Shown in pieces: positions 12,601 to 25,207 of a stretch of 64,000 nt of DNA; within the stretch, counting starts at the first letter, position 1, and each line of letters starts with the position of its first letter. Under the pieces are notes generated by a model, which saw nothing but the letters and a program-made list of their open reading frames with translations, was not told the origin of the DNA and searched no databases. This stretch comes from Rhopalosiphum padi (taxonomy: Eukaryota; Arthropoda; Insecta; Hemiptera; Aphididae): assembly GCF_020882245.1 (NCBI RefSeq), contig NC_083597.1, forward strand, positions 14,356,581 to 14,420,580, read 5' to 3'. The position numbers and the translations under genes were made by a program.

Positions 12601-15600
12601 AAAATTCCCGTTTTTCCATTATTTTTTTAGTGTTTTCTTGACGTTTTAGAAAACTACTGGAATTTTTTTACTTCTGACCCCCCAAAGTATCAACTAGATT
12701 CATTTACATTAATTTCCAAAGAGAGGCTGAAGTTAAAAATAAAAGCACTATTACTACTCCAAAACGTCATGACAGACGTCATAAAAAAAAACACATTTCA
12801 TTCTAAAATCAATACATTCATAAGTCATCACTCTGTTCAGAATCTAAAATTCTAAAAGGTGGAAAGTAGGTATCCGCTCTATTATACAATTATACAGCAG
12901 TTATAGGTGTCGAGTGTACACTGTAAATCATAGTTGAGGAGTAAATAAATGTAATATATGTGTTAAATTTGAATTTAATCATTCTGAGCCAAGACGATCT
13001 GTCAATCTATATACCTATTACATACCTAGTATATTTTAAAATATATTTAGATAATCAGGATGTCCTGTGAGGATTTATTCATTGTGATATCTCCTGAAAT
13101 AATGGAGATATCATAATTCTAATTTTTAATAAGATTCACATGGACAAGAACTACAAATATTTCATGTTTTAATTTATTTTAATGTTTTGGTAAAAAGTTA
13201 AAAAATATATTTCTTATGTAATTATTTTCAAAAAATTGAAGATAGCCATTTTGTAGAGTTCATTTTTCTGAAAAAATTGACGTTTCGACATTTAAATTTA
13301 ATTAATCTCCTGATTTTTAATATTTTTTCAAACATTGAGAGCCACACTGAAAGCGTTCGCAAGCCACATGTTTGATACAATGATACCACTAACGTATCAA
13401 ATAATTCACAATTTTTTTGAACCTATAAAAAATATTAAAAATCAGGAGATCAAGAAATAAAATGTTGAAACGTCAATTTTTTCAAAAAAATTAATTCTAG
13501 AAAGATAGCCATCTTCAATTTTTTTGAAAATATAATTAAATAAAAAAATATAGTTTTTAACTTTTTTTAGTAAAACATTAAAATAAATTAGAACATGAAA
13601 TACTTGTAGTTCTTGTCCGTGTGAATCTTATTAAAAAACTAGAAATATAATATCTCCATTATTTCAGGAAATATCGCAATGGGTAAATCCTCACGGGACA
13701 CTGTATAATACTGTATATTGATGCACCTACCTAAAAGTAATACATTTTAAAATATTATTATGCTTGTTTATATTTTAGTTCCTAAACTATGAACCACAAA
13801 TGAGGAGCATTTGGTGCATGTATAAAAAATAATAATATAAACATTTTGTAAAAATTTCATGTATCCTCAGTTCTTTATTTTTGAAATACACAATAAAAAG
13901 AAATTGAATTAGTAAAAACGGGGTTTGTTGAAGAAATTGTTTTTTTATTTTTTACGAAATATTTTGAAAAATACTGGGAATTTTCAATTCTGTCTTCTCA
14001 AAAGCACCGACTACATCCAATTTTTAACAGGGAACCACCACAAAAATTAAAGCATTTTTTCTACTATAAATCGTTTAGGTATATACGGTACGATTTTTAT
14101 AAGCTATAAAAATAAACACTCTCACTTCATAGTTAAATTTTAATACCTTTAGCGCTTCACTAGGAATATAAAATCAAAAGCAAAATAGAACAAATATAAA
14201 AACTTGAATAATTAAATCATTTCGATATTCCTATAATATAACACAACGGTCAATATATCCGATATCGTATACTCGTATACAGAGTGATTCATCAAATATA
14301 TGTTCACCCTAATTATTTTTCTTTTTATAATGCATTTATTAAAATTCAGAAAAAATTCTAGAATTATACATAATACACTAATACAGTATACAGTATTACA
14401 ATCCATATTTACGATTAATTCGATTTTTATTTAATATAAGAAGCATAGGCGCAACTAAAACGCGGGGTGCTAAAACTGTTGGCAGTTAACCAATTGATGG
14501 TATTTCACTTAAATAATAATTGTTAGGTATAAAAAACAAGGAGTGCTAAATTTTAACTTGGGGGTGCTAAAGACCTTTTTACACCCCCCCCCCCTAGTTG
14601 CGCCACTGTTAAGAAGTGCATTGTGGTAGTACTAAGTACTTGCTTCTTTTTTTTCAAATAAGAATCACCCTTTACCCTATATCAGGGGTTTTCAACCTGT
14701 GCGTCGCGGCTCCCAGGGGCGTCGCCGGTTATTATCAAGGGAGCCGCGTTCGCAATAGAAACTAAAAATAAAATTTCGGCGCACCAATACATATTAAAAA
14801 CATAAAATTTAACCCACGATTTGATGATTTAATGCAACAAAAACAAGCACAGCCGTCCCATTAAAAATTAAAATTATTATTAATGTATTAATTTTTTAAT
14901 TGTATGTAAAAAAATGTTTCCTATTATTAATACCTAATTACATGTTTATCATTAAATAAAGTTAGATTAAAATTATTATAAGTAATGTAAATTTGTTTAT
15001 TTTAAATGTTCGTATGGGAGCCGTATATTTTATTTCAAAATCAAAAGGAGCCGTGGACCCAAAAAGGTTGACAACCACTGCCCTATATACATTTTTAAGA
15101 CTGAAGATTTTAAAATGTTAATATGTACCTACTAAATAACATATTAAATAGTGTAAAAATATAAATAACTAAAAATATGGTCAGTTTTAGAAGGTATAAG
15201 AATTCCAAAAGTAAGAATTCGAATAAATAAATTAATCTTTTTCAAGCTTTTATAGCCCATTTAGAGTTTTCGGTGCTTCAACTATTTCCCCGTTTCCTGT
15301 CACCTTTCTCCATCTTCACTCTACTCTAATCTTGATCCTGGTATACAATTGTCTACGTCTGATTTGACTGTATCTGTCCACACCTCTGCTTTGTTCTTAT
15401 AGATAGTAACTTAGACTTAAATAACTTTTCCAGAATAAAGTATCCTTTATTATCTATTGAAATTCTTAGTTTTATTACATTATATGCATATTATTTATGT
15501 TAGTTCCAAGATATTTAAAATTCGTGCATGTTTGGAAAATTAGTTTTTGACTATTAGGTTGGGTATGATTCTAATTTTCCTGCCTATGACTATGTATTAT

Positions 15601-16392
15601 GTATTTGATTTTATTTTAGTTAATCTCAGGGCACTTAAAAAATTTAATCTTTATGAGAGTATAATGTGTATGACAATGAAAAAAAATAAAATTCTTTTTT
15701 TAGGTTTTGAGAATAGTGTGCGAAACGCGGAATGGCCCGTTAGATTTTGTGACGTCTATCAGACAAGCATTAGCAAAATACTTTGGCAACAAACCGGTCG
15801 GTAAGAACCTACCTAAAAATTATTGATTATATTATAATATAACAAAATATTGTTCGTCAATAAATTGAGTTAGTATTGATGATTTATTTTTAGGTTTGGG
15901 TGGAGTGATTTTAATTGAAACAAGTAAAGTAAAAGTTCATGTTATGCGTGATTTTTCAAAAACGCCCCTTCACTCTGAAACCGATTTGAACAATTGGCTA
16001 AAGTTTTTTGAAGTGGATACGCCATTAGTGGGTCTTGGTTATCTTGTCTCTCACGATCCGGTGATAATATTACTTTATAAATAATTTTTAGATTTAACAT
16101 TATTTCAATTTACAAATCATTGTGTTCTATACTTGATTATGAAAATAATAACATTATATATTATTGTCTACTTGTATCTATGTTATACCGAAATCTTAAT
16201 TTTTTTATAATTCTACAGGGTTTGGATCTGAGACCTCAACATTTTCATTTGTTCAGTAATCACGGAGTAGGAGGACACTATCATTATGACACAGAACCAA
16301 CTACAGTGAAATACACTGCCTATTTGAATGTGGCCAAAAAATTAATCAGAGTTGACCAACCAGAAATAGCACCTTTGTTTGGTAAAGATTAG
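6624..16392 (+). CDS. C11orf54/PTD012-like zinc-dependent ester hydrolase (DUF1907)
   Basis: Seven exons: 6624-6720, 9782-9880, 10420-10595, 11307-11477, 15704-15800, 15894-16060 and 16219-16392. Phases are consistent and the product is 326 residues (human protein 315). Recognisable family blocks in order: QCPDLTCPPF, FLLPLVNLNKVYD, FVIGAGAGPWP, RFALLANFF, RNGPLDFVTSIRQALAKYFGNKP, then QHFHLFSNHGVGGHYHYDT. The human structure shows a zinc-containing hydrolase fold with three His ligands; the spacing puts these at H277, H279 and H289 here, all present. The family has ester hydrolase activity in vitro; its physiological substrate is not something I can infer. The exon 6 donor is GTGATA, weaker than its neighbours. 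Introns 1 (3.1 kb) and 4 (4.2 kb) are large and filled with transposons. The start ATG opens the only exon compatible with the frame. Confidence 0.93.
8566..9535. mobile_element. Dispersed repeat, copy 1 (TTCTGAACRGAG ends), in intron 1
   Basis: Near-identical blocks recur at 12145-12855: GTGTTAAATTTGAATGCA at the left, AATTCCTTGCAAATTTTCGC, TAAATGCTTATAAACAAAAA, GATAAGTACAACTTATAATA, then TCACTCTGTTCAGAATCT at the right. The inner left word TTCTGAACGGAGATGAT mirrors the right end, suggesting inverted termini. No open frame is present. The transposon class is not identified. Confidence 0.6.
11865..12044. mobile_element. hAT-type MITE, CATAGGCGCAA family, in intron 4
   Basis: The left terminus CATAGGCGCAATTTGA mirrors the right end (reversed CAAGCGCAATTTGA). 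The flanks TCATTACC and TCATAACT match at 6 of 8 positions. G-runs near the left end and C-runs near the right end resemble the related elements at 14444-14608 and 59730-59921. Confidence 0.65.
12145..12855. mobile_element. Dispersed repeat, copy 2 (TTCTGAACRGAG ends), in intron 4
   Basis: Shares long stretches with 8566-9535 and ends in the same CATCACTCTGTTCAGAATCTAAAA word. It is internally shortened relative to copy 1. A left-end fragment of the same family (GTGTTAAATTTGAA, then ATTCTGAGCC) lies at 12957-13000. Confidence 0.6.
13056..13703. mobile_element. Long palindromic (foldback-like) element in intron 4
   Basis: About 300-bp arms form one large inverted repeat: the left arm opens CAGGATGTCCTGTGAGGATTTA and the reversed right arm opens CAGTGTCCCGTGAGGATTTA. 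Matching inner words include AATAATGGAGATAT, ACAAGAACTACAA, GATAGCCAT and AATCAGGAGAT. The centre (about 13330-13430) is unique and has no open frame. The target duplication is unclear. Confidence 0.75.
14444..14608. mobile_element. hAT-type MITE, CATAGGCGCAA family, in intron 4
   Basis: The left end CATAGGCGCAACTA mirrors the right end (reversed CAGTGGCGCAACTAGG). The flanks ATAAGAAG and TTAAGAAG match at 7 of 8 positions, consistent with an 8-bp duplication. Confidence 0.75.
14683..15080. mobile_element. hAT-type MITE, CAGGGGTTTTCAACC ends, in intron 4
   Basis: The left terminus CAGGGGTTTTCAACCTG mirrors the right terminus (reversed CAGTGGTTGTCAACCT), the widespread hAT terminal motif. It is flanked by a perfect 8-bp duplication CCCTATAT at 14675-14682 and 15081-15088. 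Inverted GGGAGCCG words near both ends extend the terminal repeats. Non-coding. Confidence 0.85.
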
Positions 16393-16418
16393 TTTTTCCG
16401 GAAATAACAGTATCGTTA

Positions 16419-16424
16419 AATAAA
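16419..16424 (+). promoter_or_regulatory. Polyadenylation signal of the C11orf54-like gene
   Basis: AATAAA begins 27 bases past the stop codon at 16390-16392, making a short 3' UTR plausible. Confidence 0.55.
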
Positions 16425-17867
16425 TAATAATTCTTCAAAAAAAGTTGTTTTTAATAATGTAAACTGTAGGATTATAACATTTACAAATATGTCATGTTCT
16501 AAATACTAATTAATTTTCCATGTAATTTTATATAGTTTTTATAATAATGTTTATTATCTGCAATAGTATGGTAAATTATGCATTAATATTTCTATAATTA
16601 CATATTTTATTTCTTTGGGAGATTAATAGATTTTTCATTTGAATTAAGTGTAAATAAATGTATAGACAAAAATATATATATGATTTCAGTAGTAATAATA
16701 AAAATGTTAATTATAATTTTGTTTTTAATTAAAAATAAATTACATAAAAATCTTGTATAAAATTAGAATTTAGTTTCTATCATCAAAATGGTACATATTA
16801 TTATAAAAAGTAACACATTTTTTTGTTTACTTTTTCTTAAATTAATGGAATGACTAAATATTTTCATAATAGCTAAAAATGTATAAAACATTAAAATATT
16901 GTATACAAAAATAAATGTATTAAAAATAATTTTTTTTGAACACGAAATTGGACGGATCATTTTGCATCAATCACATTCAAATTACTTATAATAAATTATA
17001 AAACATTAAATATAGGTAAATTAATATTAAAAACTATTCATAAAAATATAATATAAAATTATTTTTATCAACACAAAATCAATAAAGGTAATACCTAAGT
17101 TTTTATAAATGTATATATAAATTTATAATTTTTACAGTTTTTAACATCAAACTAACAATAATCATATAATAAACAGTCAGTTTTTGTTTATTACATTTTG
17201 TTCTTTATCATTAAATGTATTAAAATTAATAATAATTGTATGAAGTTATGTAGCTTGATTAAGAGATTACTCAAAAAAATATTATTGTAAACTTAATAAA
17301 AAATGGGTAATATATTGTACATGTCAAAAATTAACTTGACTAATGCAAGACAAGTTTGCATTATTTGTATTTTATCTTTATTGCTTTTAAAGAAATCTAC
17401 TATTATATCAATAAAAATATAAATAATACTCATATTTGTTGTTATATTATGTGTTTTAACAAACTAAAGTTGTTCAATTGTGTGAGCACTTGTAATAGGA
17501 TTATTAAATTGATTAAATTTTAGAATTTACTAAACAGAATCCTAATAAACATTGATTTAAAAATTAAAGGAATGATCTATAAAACACTGAAATGACAAAA
17601 TATTATTATCACATTTCATTAGAAATTATTTTCTGGAATAACACAAATTGCAGGGCATCGTAATAAAAATTGAAGTTTCAAAACTAAAATATTTTGATAG
17701 TCAAGATAAAAATGACGTGTATACATAATCATTATAGTCAAGATAATTTAAAAAATATCATGGGTATTTTACACATAGAATAGATAAACAATAATATCCT
17801 AATTATGTGATAAACTGATAAAGCTACTAGAAGTGTAAATTATAACTTAAGGCATACCAATTAAAAT
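16425..17867. other. AT-rich intergenic stretch between convergent genes
   Basis: No exon recognised. It separates the plus-strand hydrolase gene from the minus-strand GPI-protein gene and presumably contains the 3' UTR of the latter. Open frames here are AT-rich and have no family features. Confidence 0.5.
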
Positions 17868-20677
17868 TTACAACAGAATGGTAAAGAGAACAGCAATTGA
17901 GAGCATACTCGATGAAATAATTAATGTAGACGATCTACCATACTTAAATACTTGTATATAATTGTCTGCATGAACCCATGGATTAGCACCATCATCAAAA
18001 TACATTGGACATTGATCTCCTAAAATTTAAAAATTTAAATTTAAAATACAATTTATTTAAAATCATTACTACAATCAAGATTGCTTACTTTCACGTTCAT
18101 ATTCTGTCATTTCAATAGCAACAGTGGCTCCTTCTGTATAGTTATTACTAAATGCATCTTGTTTAAGATCACAAAATGATCCTATAGCTTGTGACATTAG
18201 TACACGGTTAAGATCAGCTCGTTGATACACCCAACATCTATACATGCTAGCTGCATCAAGAGGATCGTATGTCATTAAATAAGACTTCAAATTTTCTTTC
18301 CAGTAACCTATGCATTGTAATCTATAGTCTGGATCACTATAAATATCTACAGGCTGTCCACGATGATCCACATCAAGGCAAAATGATTCATCAATAGTAA
18401 TCTCTTTTTGATCACCATCACAGGCAGCAAAATCTGATATTGTATCCTTGCAGGTAATTTGTGGACGAGGTGATAATGTAACACCGCCAAGAATGCGAGT
18501 TTCAAACAAAAAATCACCTTTTTGAGTGAAGTTAAATTTACCTGCCACTGGACATCTTATAGGAACAGGAGTTTTGGCTAAAAATATTATTACAAATAAT
18601 AAATATGTTTCTCAACAATAAGTTATCTATGGGCAAGTAAAAAAATAAACTTACAGACAAAAATATCATATTTCCAATTATCTTTGTTTGGAAATTGTAC
18701 CCAAGAGCACACGGTATGAAAGTTATCTTTAATAAATGCTATACCTCTTCTATAACGAATAATATTGTGATGTCGGGGTACAAAATCAAAACATACATAA
18801 TCCTTTTGGCTATATTTAAAATTACAATAAATAAAAAACATTGCAAGACATTAAAATACTTTAAAATCAAAATAAGGTATACCATCCATCAACAGTGAGC
18901 CTTGCCATCATATAACGAGATCCTCTTTGTTCACGACATACATATATTGTTCTTCTAAATCGTGCTTCATCCGGATACCATGTTTCAATTACATGAGTTT
19001 CATTAATAAATACATCAGCATCCATATTAGCTGTATTCACCCATTCACCACTATAATTTTGAGGTAGTCGGCAACCTGCCTCTACAACTTCAGCTTTCAC
19101 TACATAAATAAATAATGGTATCAATTATATTAATAACTACAAAAATTAACAATTTTTATTAAGTTCAAGAATTAATTACCAGGATTTATATGTAATCTCT
19201 CTGGACTTTTTTCTACTGTCTGAAGCGTATTGCACTCTGCCGTAATAGACACACCAATATATAAATCATCATCTCGATTTTTTAAGAAACATCGATATTT
19301 TTCATCTTTACGAGATTCTTTAGTATTAGCTACAGCAAAGAAATGATTTTTGTCTACGAACCAGTCTCCTAAACAACTGTACTCAACAACTAGTAAAAAT
19401 AAAATAAAATCAGTATATTTTAATCAAATGATAAAGTAATGAGAAATTTACCTCCATCAAATGTGCCTGTCATACCAGGACATTTTTTGTATGTAATATT
19501 GAATTTTTGATTAGTTATTAAAAATTGTGTTCCCGCAGTTTGACAAGATTTAATTTGTGCTTCAGGATTATTACATTCACCAGTAAAACGAAAACGGTTC
19601 TATAAAATAAAATGTATTATTAGAATTATATTATTGTTATAACATTTGTTCAATAATTACATTAAATCATAAACTAACTGATTCATTAATAAATAAAAAA
19701 TCAAAGTTATAATACCTGATATGCGAATTGCCATACGCCTTCAAGACTAGACCGACAGTTTACGGGTATGTAATTTTCCGAAAACAATGTGTTTAATTGT
19801 GTGTCTTGAAATTGACATATTTTATCAGGAGATTCATACTCATTAGGATTCAAAGTCATACAAACACCTTAAATTATTTTGAGATTAAAAATTAAAAATT
19901 AAAATATTTATCATCAGGTAACTTACTTTCCATTTTATCCAATACATTAACAGTCCGAACCATGAATTTGACACATGTATAACAATCACCAGCACTTTTT
20001 TGAAATACAAAAGTGAAATTCACCTGATTTTCTTCCATTGATCGAATGCAATTCCCTCGTTTAGACATACTGGTTGCATCAATTTCTGTTGTTGTACTGC
20101 GTCCATTTTCCCAAGAATACCATTGCCCGCGAATTACTAATGGAATATTACATTTTGTATTTGCCTTGTTAAGTTCGTAGCTTCCACACACTAAAATTAT
20201 AAATGCCAAATAGAATTTTATTAGGTATAATACATTTAAAACTTTCTAAAAATTTATTCTTTAAAGTACCTATACCTATCATTAGAAACATTAAAATTTA
20301 AACTATTTAACATAAAATTTAAATGTATCTATGCTAAGTACATTGAAATAAATTATAGTAATATAATCGAGGTAAGTCCAGTTTTACATAAATTCACAAA
20401 TAAAATAACCTTATATAGATTGTAATTTATTCATAAATATAGTTGATTTACTTTGTTTTAAATAAAAAAGTATATTATAATAATATAATACTATAGATAT
20501 TAATAGCTAATAATTCAGATATTTAAAGTAATAATCAAAATATATCATTTATCTGACTGGACATCACCAATATCAAATATTTTTGTTGAAATAAATGACA
20601 TTTAAAATATTTGTTACACATAACTTACATGAAGCTAGACAAAACACTATCAAAATGAATTTTAGTAAGATATGCAT
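17868..20677 (-). CDS. Secreted cysteine-rich GPI-anchored protein of unknown function
   Basis: Nine exons on the minus strand: 20677-20629, 20190-19927, 19867-19716, 19599-19452, 19389-19180, 19099-18883, 18809-18655, 18577-18089 and 18019-17868. All phases join, giving 611 residues. Residues 1-17 form a hydrophobic signal peptide (MHILLKFILIVFCLAS). The last 25 residues are a hydrophobic tail (STLIISSSMLSIAVLFTILL) ending at the stop after a small-residue stretch YGRSS, as in a GPI-attachment signal. Between them are many cysteines, several N-glycosylation sequons, and repeated modules built around a Cys-containing strand followed by G-x-W (GQW, GVW, GDW, GEW). This architecture matches my memory of insect proteins carrying DUF7042-DUF7045 domains, a label that needs a profile search. 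No enzyme motif seen; an extracellular binding or matrix role is inference. Confidence 0.85.
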
Positions 20678-22411
20678 ATTAAAAAAATATATTTAATGAA
20701 CACTATATTTGCTTATTATAAACCATTCAAAATATATTAACACATTTTTTAAACATCATGCACAAAAGAAAAGTGAATATAATCCGATAGGCAATATTAT
20801 AATATAAGTATTAACTTTAACTACTAGAAATTTGTTTTGTTTAGGAATGATGAGTTAGGCGTACAATAATAATTACAATCCTTTGGAGCGCTTATAAAAA
20901 AATGTTGATAGCAGCGGGTACGCCCAAAAAAAAAAATAAGTATCAACTTCATCTTCCGTCAACTAGTTCCCCCTTATAAACCTGATGGGATATATTATTA
21001 ATTATTATATTGTAGTAATAGATCTGTTTCTAAAAAGAAGATAAATAGTTTCAATCACTGTCACAGTTATGGATAATGAAGAATGAAATTGATTTTTTAT
21101 AATAATAAATATAAATTATCAATATATTTTTTATAGATTTACCTTGTTTAGTTGTTTTATGTAACAAACGTGATGTATCATTTATTATTCCTAATCAATA
21201 ATGATCAACTAAGGGAAAAGAACCTTTTTTTCAAACTAAGCTAAGATTTGGTCCAAATTTTGATGTGAAAATTGAAAAAATTGTAAACAATATTCAACAA
21301 TAAAAATCATATCAAACCTATTTTTACCAAACAATTTATGTAGGTATTTATAATGTAATTCATACTTTTATATAATGCACCTAATTATATTATTTTTATT
21401 ATTAACTGTATTCAGTTTAAAGTGGCGTTAAATTGCATCTTACAATATAGTTTTTAGTTAAAGGTATTTTAACAATATTATTTTTACTTTAATTATTTTT
21501 AACTGTATTAAATATTTATAAATAAAATAAACATTCTGTATCAATAATATTAAAACCAGATCATCCTGGATAATTATTTAAAAAGTCTACTGGTTTAAAA
21601 TGAGTTTTGCATACAAAATTAACTGTTGTAACAAAACGCAAAGCCATTTAGCCTGGAAACAATTGGTTCTAATTTAACAAGACGTAAAGAGATACATAAT
21701 TAATTAGTAATTATACGTCGGTATAAAGATCTTTTTCTATTTATAAAAATCTTCTGAGTGACAACAGACGGTCATTTAAATAAGAAAACATAAAAAAAAC
21801 ATCTAATAATTCAATGTAATTCAGGTAAATACATAATAACATGATTTGATATTTGCTGTATTAAATATTAATTGATAAATTTATATTTTTATATTTAGGA
21901 ATGTAAATAATCGAAGAATTTTCCTATTTATAAAATCTACAAACCTAAAATAAAAAATAAAACTTATATCTAATTAAAAAATAAATTGTTTTAAAATAAT
22001 TATTAATTTTTTTAGTTTTTTTTTTAAATATATTAATACATGTTTATTTTAAATATAACTGCATATTGTATTGCATAATATTTTGCATATTCAAGATTTT
22101 TTTAGTGCATATGTATGTACATATTTCGTTATTTTTTAGCGCATTTTTTTGATACTACATATTATATGATTGTAATTTGTAGACCGCATATCCGAGCACT
22201 GAGCAGCAATTAAAAAAATAATTAAAGATAAAATTGGCCTAAATATAAATAGTTTGCTGTGTACGATACTACGATATAGTTCTGTATTATCCACAGTAAA
22301 GTACTAATAGATAAAATTATTAGTATACAATGGTGTAAATGTGTAATACATATATATTATATCGAGTGTTCGTGTTCTTTGACGTTCATTTTGTAGCTAT
22401 TAGTTTGTATC
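20678..22411. other. Upstream region of the GPI-protein gene; no other gene seen
   Basis: Very AT-rich, with no supported reading frame. The proximal part presumably holds the promoter of the minus-strand gene starting at 20677; no TATA motif was assigned. Confidence 0.4.
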
Positions 22412-22720
22412 ATGCAATTAAAAGATTTGACCGTCGCCTGCAATAGTAAAGAAAATGCCACTGCGTTTTTATGGGAGTGCGGTTTATTAGAATTATTAGA
22501 ATATTAGATAGATACTGCCGAAGAAACATTACCATGACATAAGCGTGTTTCCGCACTGTGGAAGTGAAATAAAAGACGCTAGAAAACGTGATATCGAGTT
22601 TCGTCCTGTTCTTCAGTGCAAAAAATAAAAGGGTGTCAAACTTCGCACAGTTTACGACAAAGGAATATGTTTTCGTCTTTTTGACTATGAAGATTTGAAC
22701 AACAAGTTTAATATTTCCTA
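22412..22720 (+). pseudogene. Degraded ISXO2-like transposase, N-terminal part
   Basis: An ATG-initiated 31-codon frame (QLKDLTVACNSKENATAFLW and onward) resembles the N-terminal helix of insect ISXO2-like DDE transposases. It is followed, after stops and frame changes, by a PHCGSE ... LQCKK ... KGC pattern like the family's CxxC zinc ribbon, then SLRQRNMFSSF, where the family usually has a SxRxGTWF-like block. Stop codons and frameshifts make it non-functional. Its counterpart C-terminal type is at 50040-50330, a separate copy. Confidence 0.5.
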
Positions 22721-22741
22721 AACTAAAATTAACGGGAAATA

Positions 22742-23033
22742 CAGGGGCGGATCCAGAAATACATCAAAGGGAGAGGGGGTAATTAAAATATTTCCATCAG
22801 ATACTATTCATAGTTCATACCTACTTAATAACATACTTATTGATATAAACATTAATTACTTATTATTTACTTATTAATATATTCACCATTTAGAATTTAT
22901 TCTTACAAACTGGTATCAATGACAACATTTTTATAATTTTATAAATTTATAAAATATAATTATAATAAGTTCAAGGGGGGCGGTATTTACCCTTTTACCC
23001 CTCCTATCACCTCTATCCTTGGATCCACCACTG
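22742..23033. mobile_element. MITE with CAGGGGCGGATCC ends
   Basis: The left terminus CAGGGGCGGATCCAG mirrors the right terminus (reversed CAGTGGTGGATCCAAGG). The inner left G-rich and inner right C-rich blocks fit the same family style as 3256-3496. No clean target duplication. Confidence 0.6.
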
Positions 23034-24411
23034 AAAAATATGTAGATCATTATTTGAGCAGCAGCACCAAAAAAACGTAGTTGGGAATCATTTTTTTTCG
23101 TGATATATACCTATAATATATTATTTTCTTATGATTATGGATACCTCCTATAGGCTATAACTATTAAAATGTGTTAATTAAATGAAGACTAACAAGTTTA
23201 ATTTTTGCATTGTAATTTAAAAAATAAATATATTATTATGGATATACATATATCAAGTATTAGTATAATAGTATACTTGAAACTTTTAACGTATATTAAT
23301 ACTATTTATATTTTATACCTACACGGCTACACAGAACAACATATTCAATTGCAAGTTTCGGAAAAAGATAATTCAGCTGTCTATAGTATATTGTATAAAT
23401 TTAATAATAGAATACTTTAATATTATTATAAATAAACCATAAAAAATACTTATTAATAAAATATAGACCGACAGACCGTTTATGCTCAAAATCCGAATGG
23501 AATGATTTATTATTGAATACAAAATACGAGTACATTAGTCGCATTTACTCCTCAATAACGAGGTACACTCGACACTTATTCATTACATTACTTACCTACT
23601 TTTCTCATTTTTTTTTATTTTTTAATTATTACTTATCTGACTAATTAATAAAAATTGTAGTCTATCATGATAGCTAGGTCTTTTTTTTATATAAACTGTA
23701 TTAAGTACTAGAAATATGAAATTATTGCTTTAAGCTATATTTTTTCGCTGTTACGTTTATCTTATATAGTAAAGTCATTTTAAATCTGCTTGAACAGTAA
23801 ACACTACGATAGAACAATGTTTTTATTTTATGAATTTTCCTTTGGAAATATATTTTTTTTTAATTCTGTCAGATTTAAATTAATTTAACAACATATACAT
23901 ATACATTTCGATAAAACCGTCTATTATACTGTAGTCTATAAGTACCTATTATCTATTACCTGTAAATAGGCCTGTTATATGGTAAATGGACATTTTCGGC
24001 ATAGTAGGACATTTCCCCCCCATACATTTTTTGATGCGGACATTTTTCTCCATATTTTTATTTTAATACACCTATATAAAATATAATTATAGTACATAAT
24101 ATAATAAAATATATGCAATTATTTTTATTTTTTATTAATTTGTAATAAATTTAATTATTTACATTAATTAATTTGAAATACATAATAATAGTAGAAGTAA
24201 TAATAATACAAATCAAAATAATAAAAAAATAACTAGAAATAGCGACATAGATATGAAACATTTTGTAAATACTCTTTAATGTTCGATTCTTTACTTTACC
24301 TTAAACACATATTTTCTATACAAAGGCCGTGAAGACCTAATAAATGTTGAAATGAAAAATGTAAATTACAATTTCAGATTATTGTAACTGACAGTGGACA
24401 GCAGTGGCGGA
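23034..24411. other. AT-rich non-coding DNA with repeat fragments
   Basis: No gene recognised. The word ACTCCTCAATAACGAGGTAC with CACTCGACAC at 23545-23580 is the reverse complement of 12908-12950 in the hydrolase intron, marking an additional dispersed repeat. A stretch with CGGACATTT words at 24000-24055 is unexplained. Confidence 0.45.
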
Positions 24412-24668
24412 TTAACCTTCTCGGCGCCTTGAGGCACGCTCAGTGTTTAAGGCCCCTTTTTTTTATACTATCCAAGGATCGTAGTTTAAATGGGTTAACA
24501 TCGAAGAGTGATGGATAATCGGGTATAGCCGCCCCGGGAGTAAAAATAGTAATGGTTCAATTTTTTGTTTTGTTCATTTTTTTGAGATTAAAAATAAAAT
24601 AACATAACAAATTTACCGCCCCTACAAGTTGCCACCCAGGCTCGAGCCTAGTGGTTAATCCGCCACTG
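24412..24668. mobile_element. MITE with CAGTGGCGGATTAACC ends
   Basis: The 16-base left terminus CAGTGGCGGATTAACC is repeated exactly, inverted, at the right end. The flanks GTGGACAG and AAGGGCAG match at only 5 of 8 positions. The interior has no coding capacity; the 72-codon frame on the minus strand is incidental. Confidence 0.75.
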
Positions 24669-25207
24669 AAGGGCAGTGGGCACTGGCTACTGATCGACAT
24701 CGTAATTCTTGATAATAAATTATTTAATTTGAATTTTAAACAATTTGAACTCAACTTTTGAATAATGAATTCCATTTACAACATCTTTGAAGGAATAATT
24801 TGCAATGGTATATAATATAACAAAATAAACGCGGTATAAATGTAACCTAAAAATACCGGTAAAATGTTAAAAAGTAGCCAATCACGGACTAAAATTCACT
24901 ATTTTCAGATAATGTGATGAATAATATGATGATACCAATGTTGAATGTACATATATACTATACTATTATAATTGTATTTTGTATTACTTGAATATTCGAT
25001 TTTAATTTTTAACGGTTGAGTAATGAATTTTCATAGTTTCATACATTAATATAAAAGTAATACTTATAAATTAAATTATAAAAGTTTCATTTATAATTTG
25101 AATTTACAAAGCACTCTTGTTAAAGAAAAATATAACAATAAGTCTTTAATTTCATGTTAAACGATAAAGAAATGTTTTGTTAAATAAAGCTACGAAAAAC
25201 CGGCAGA

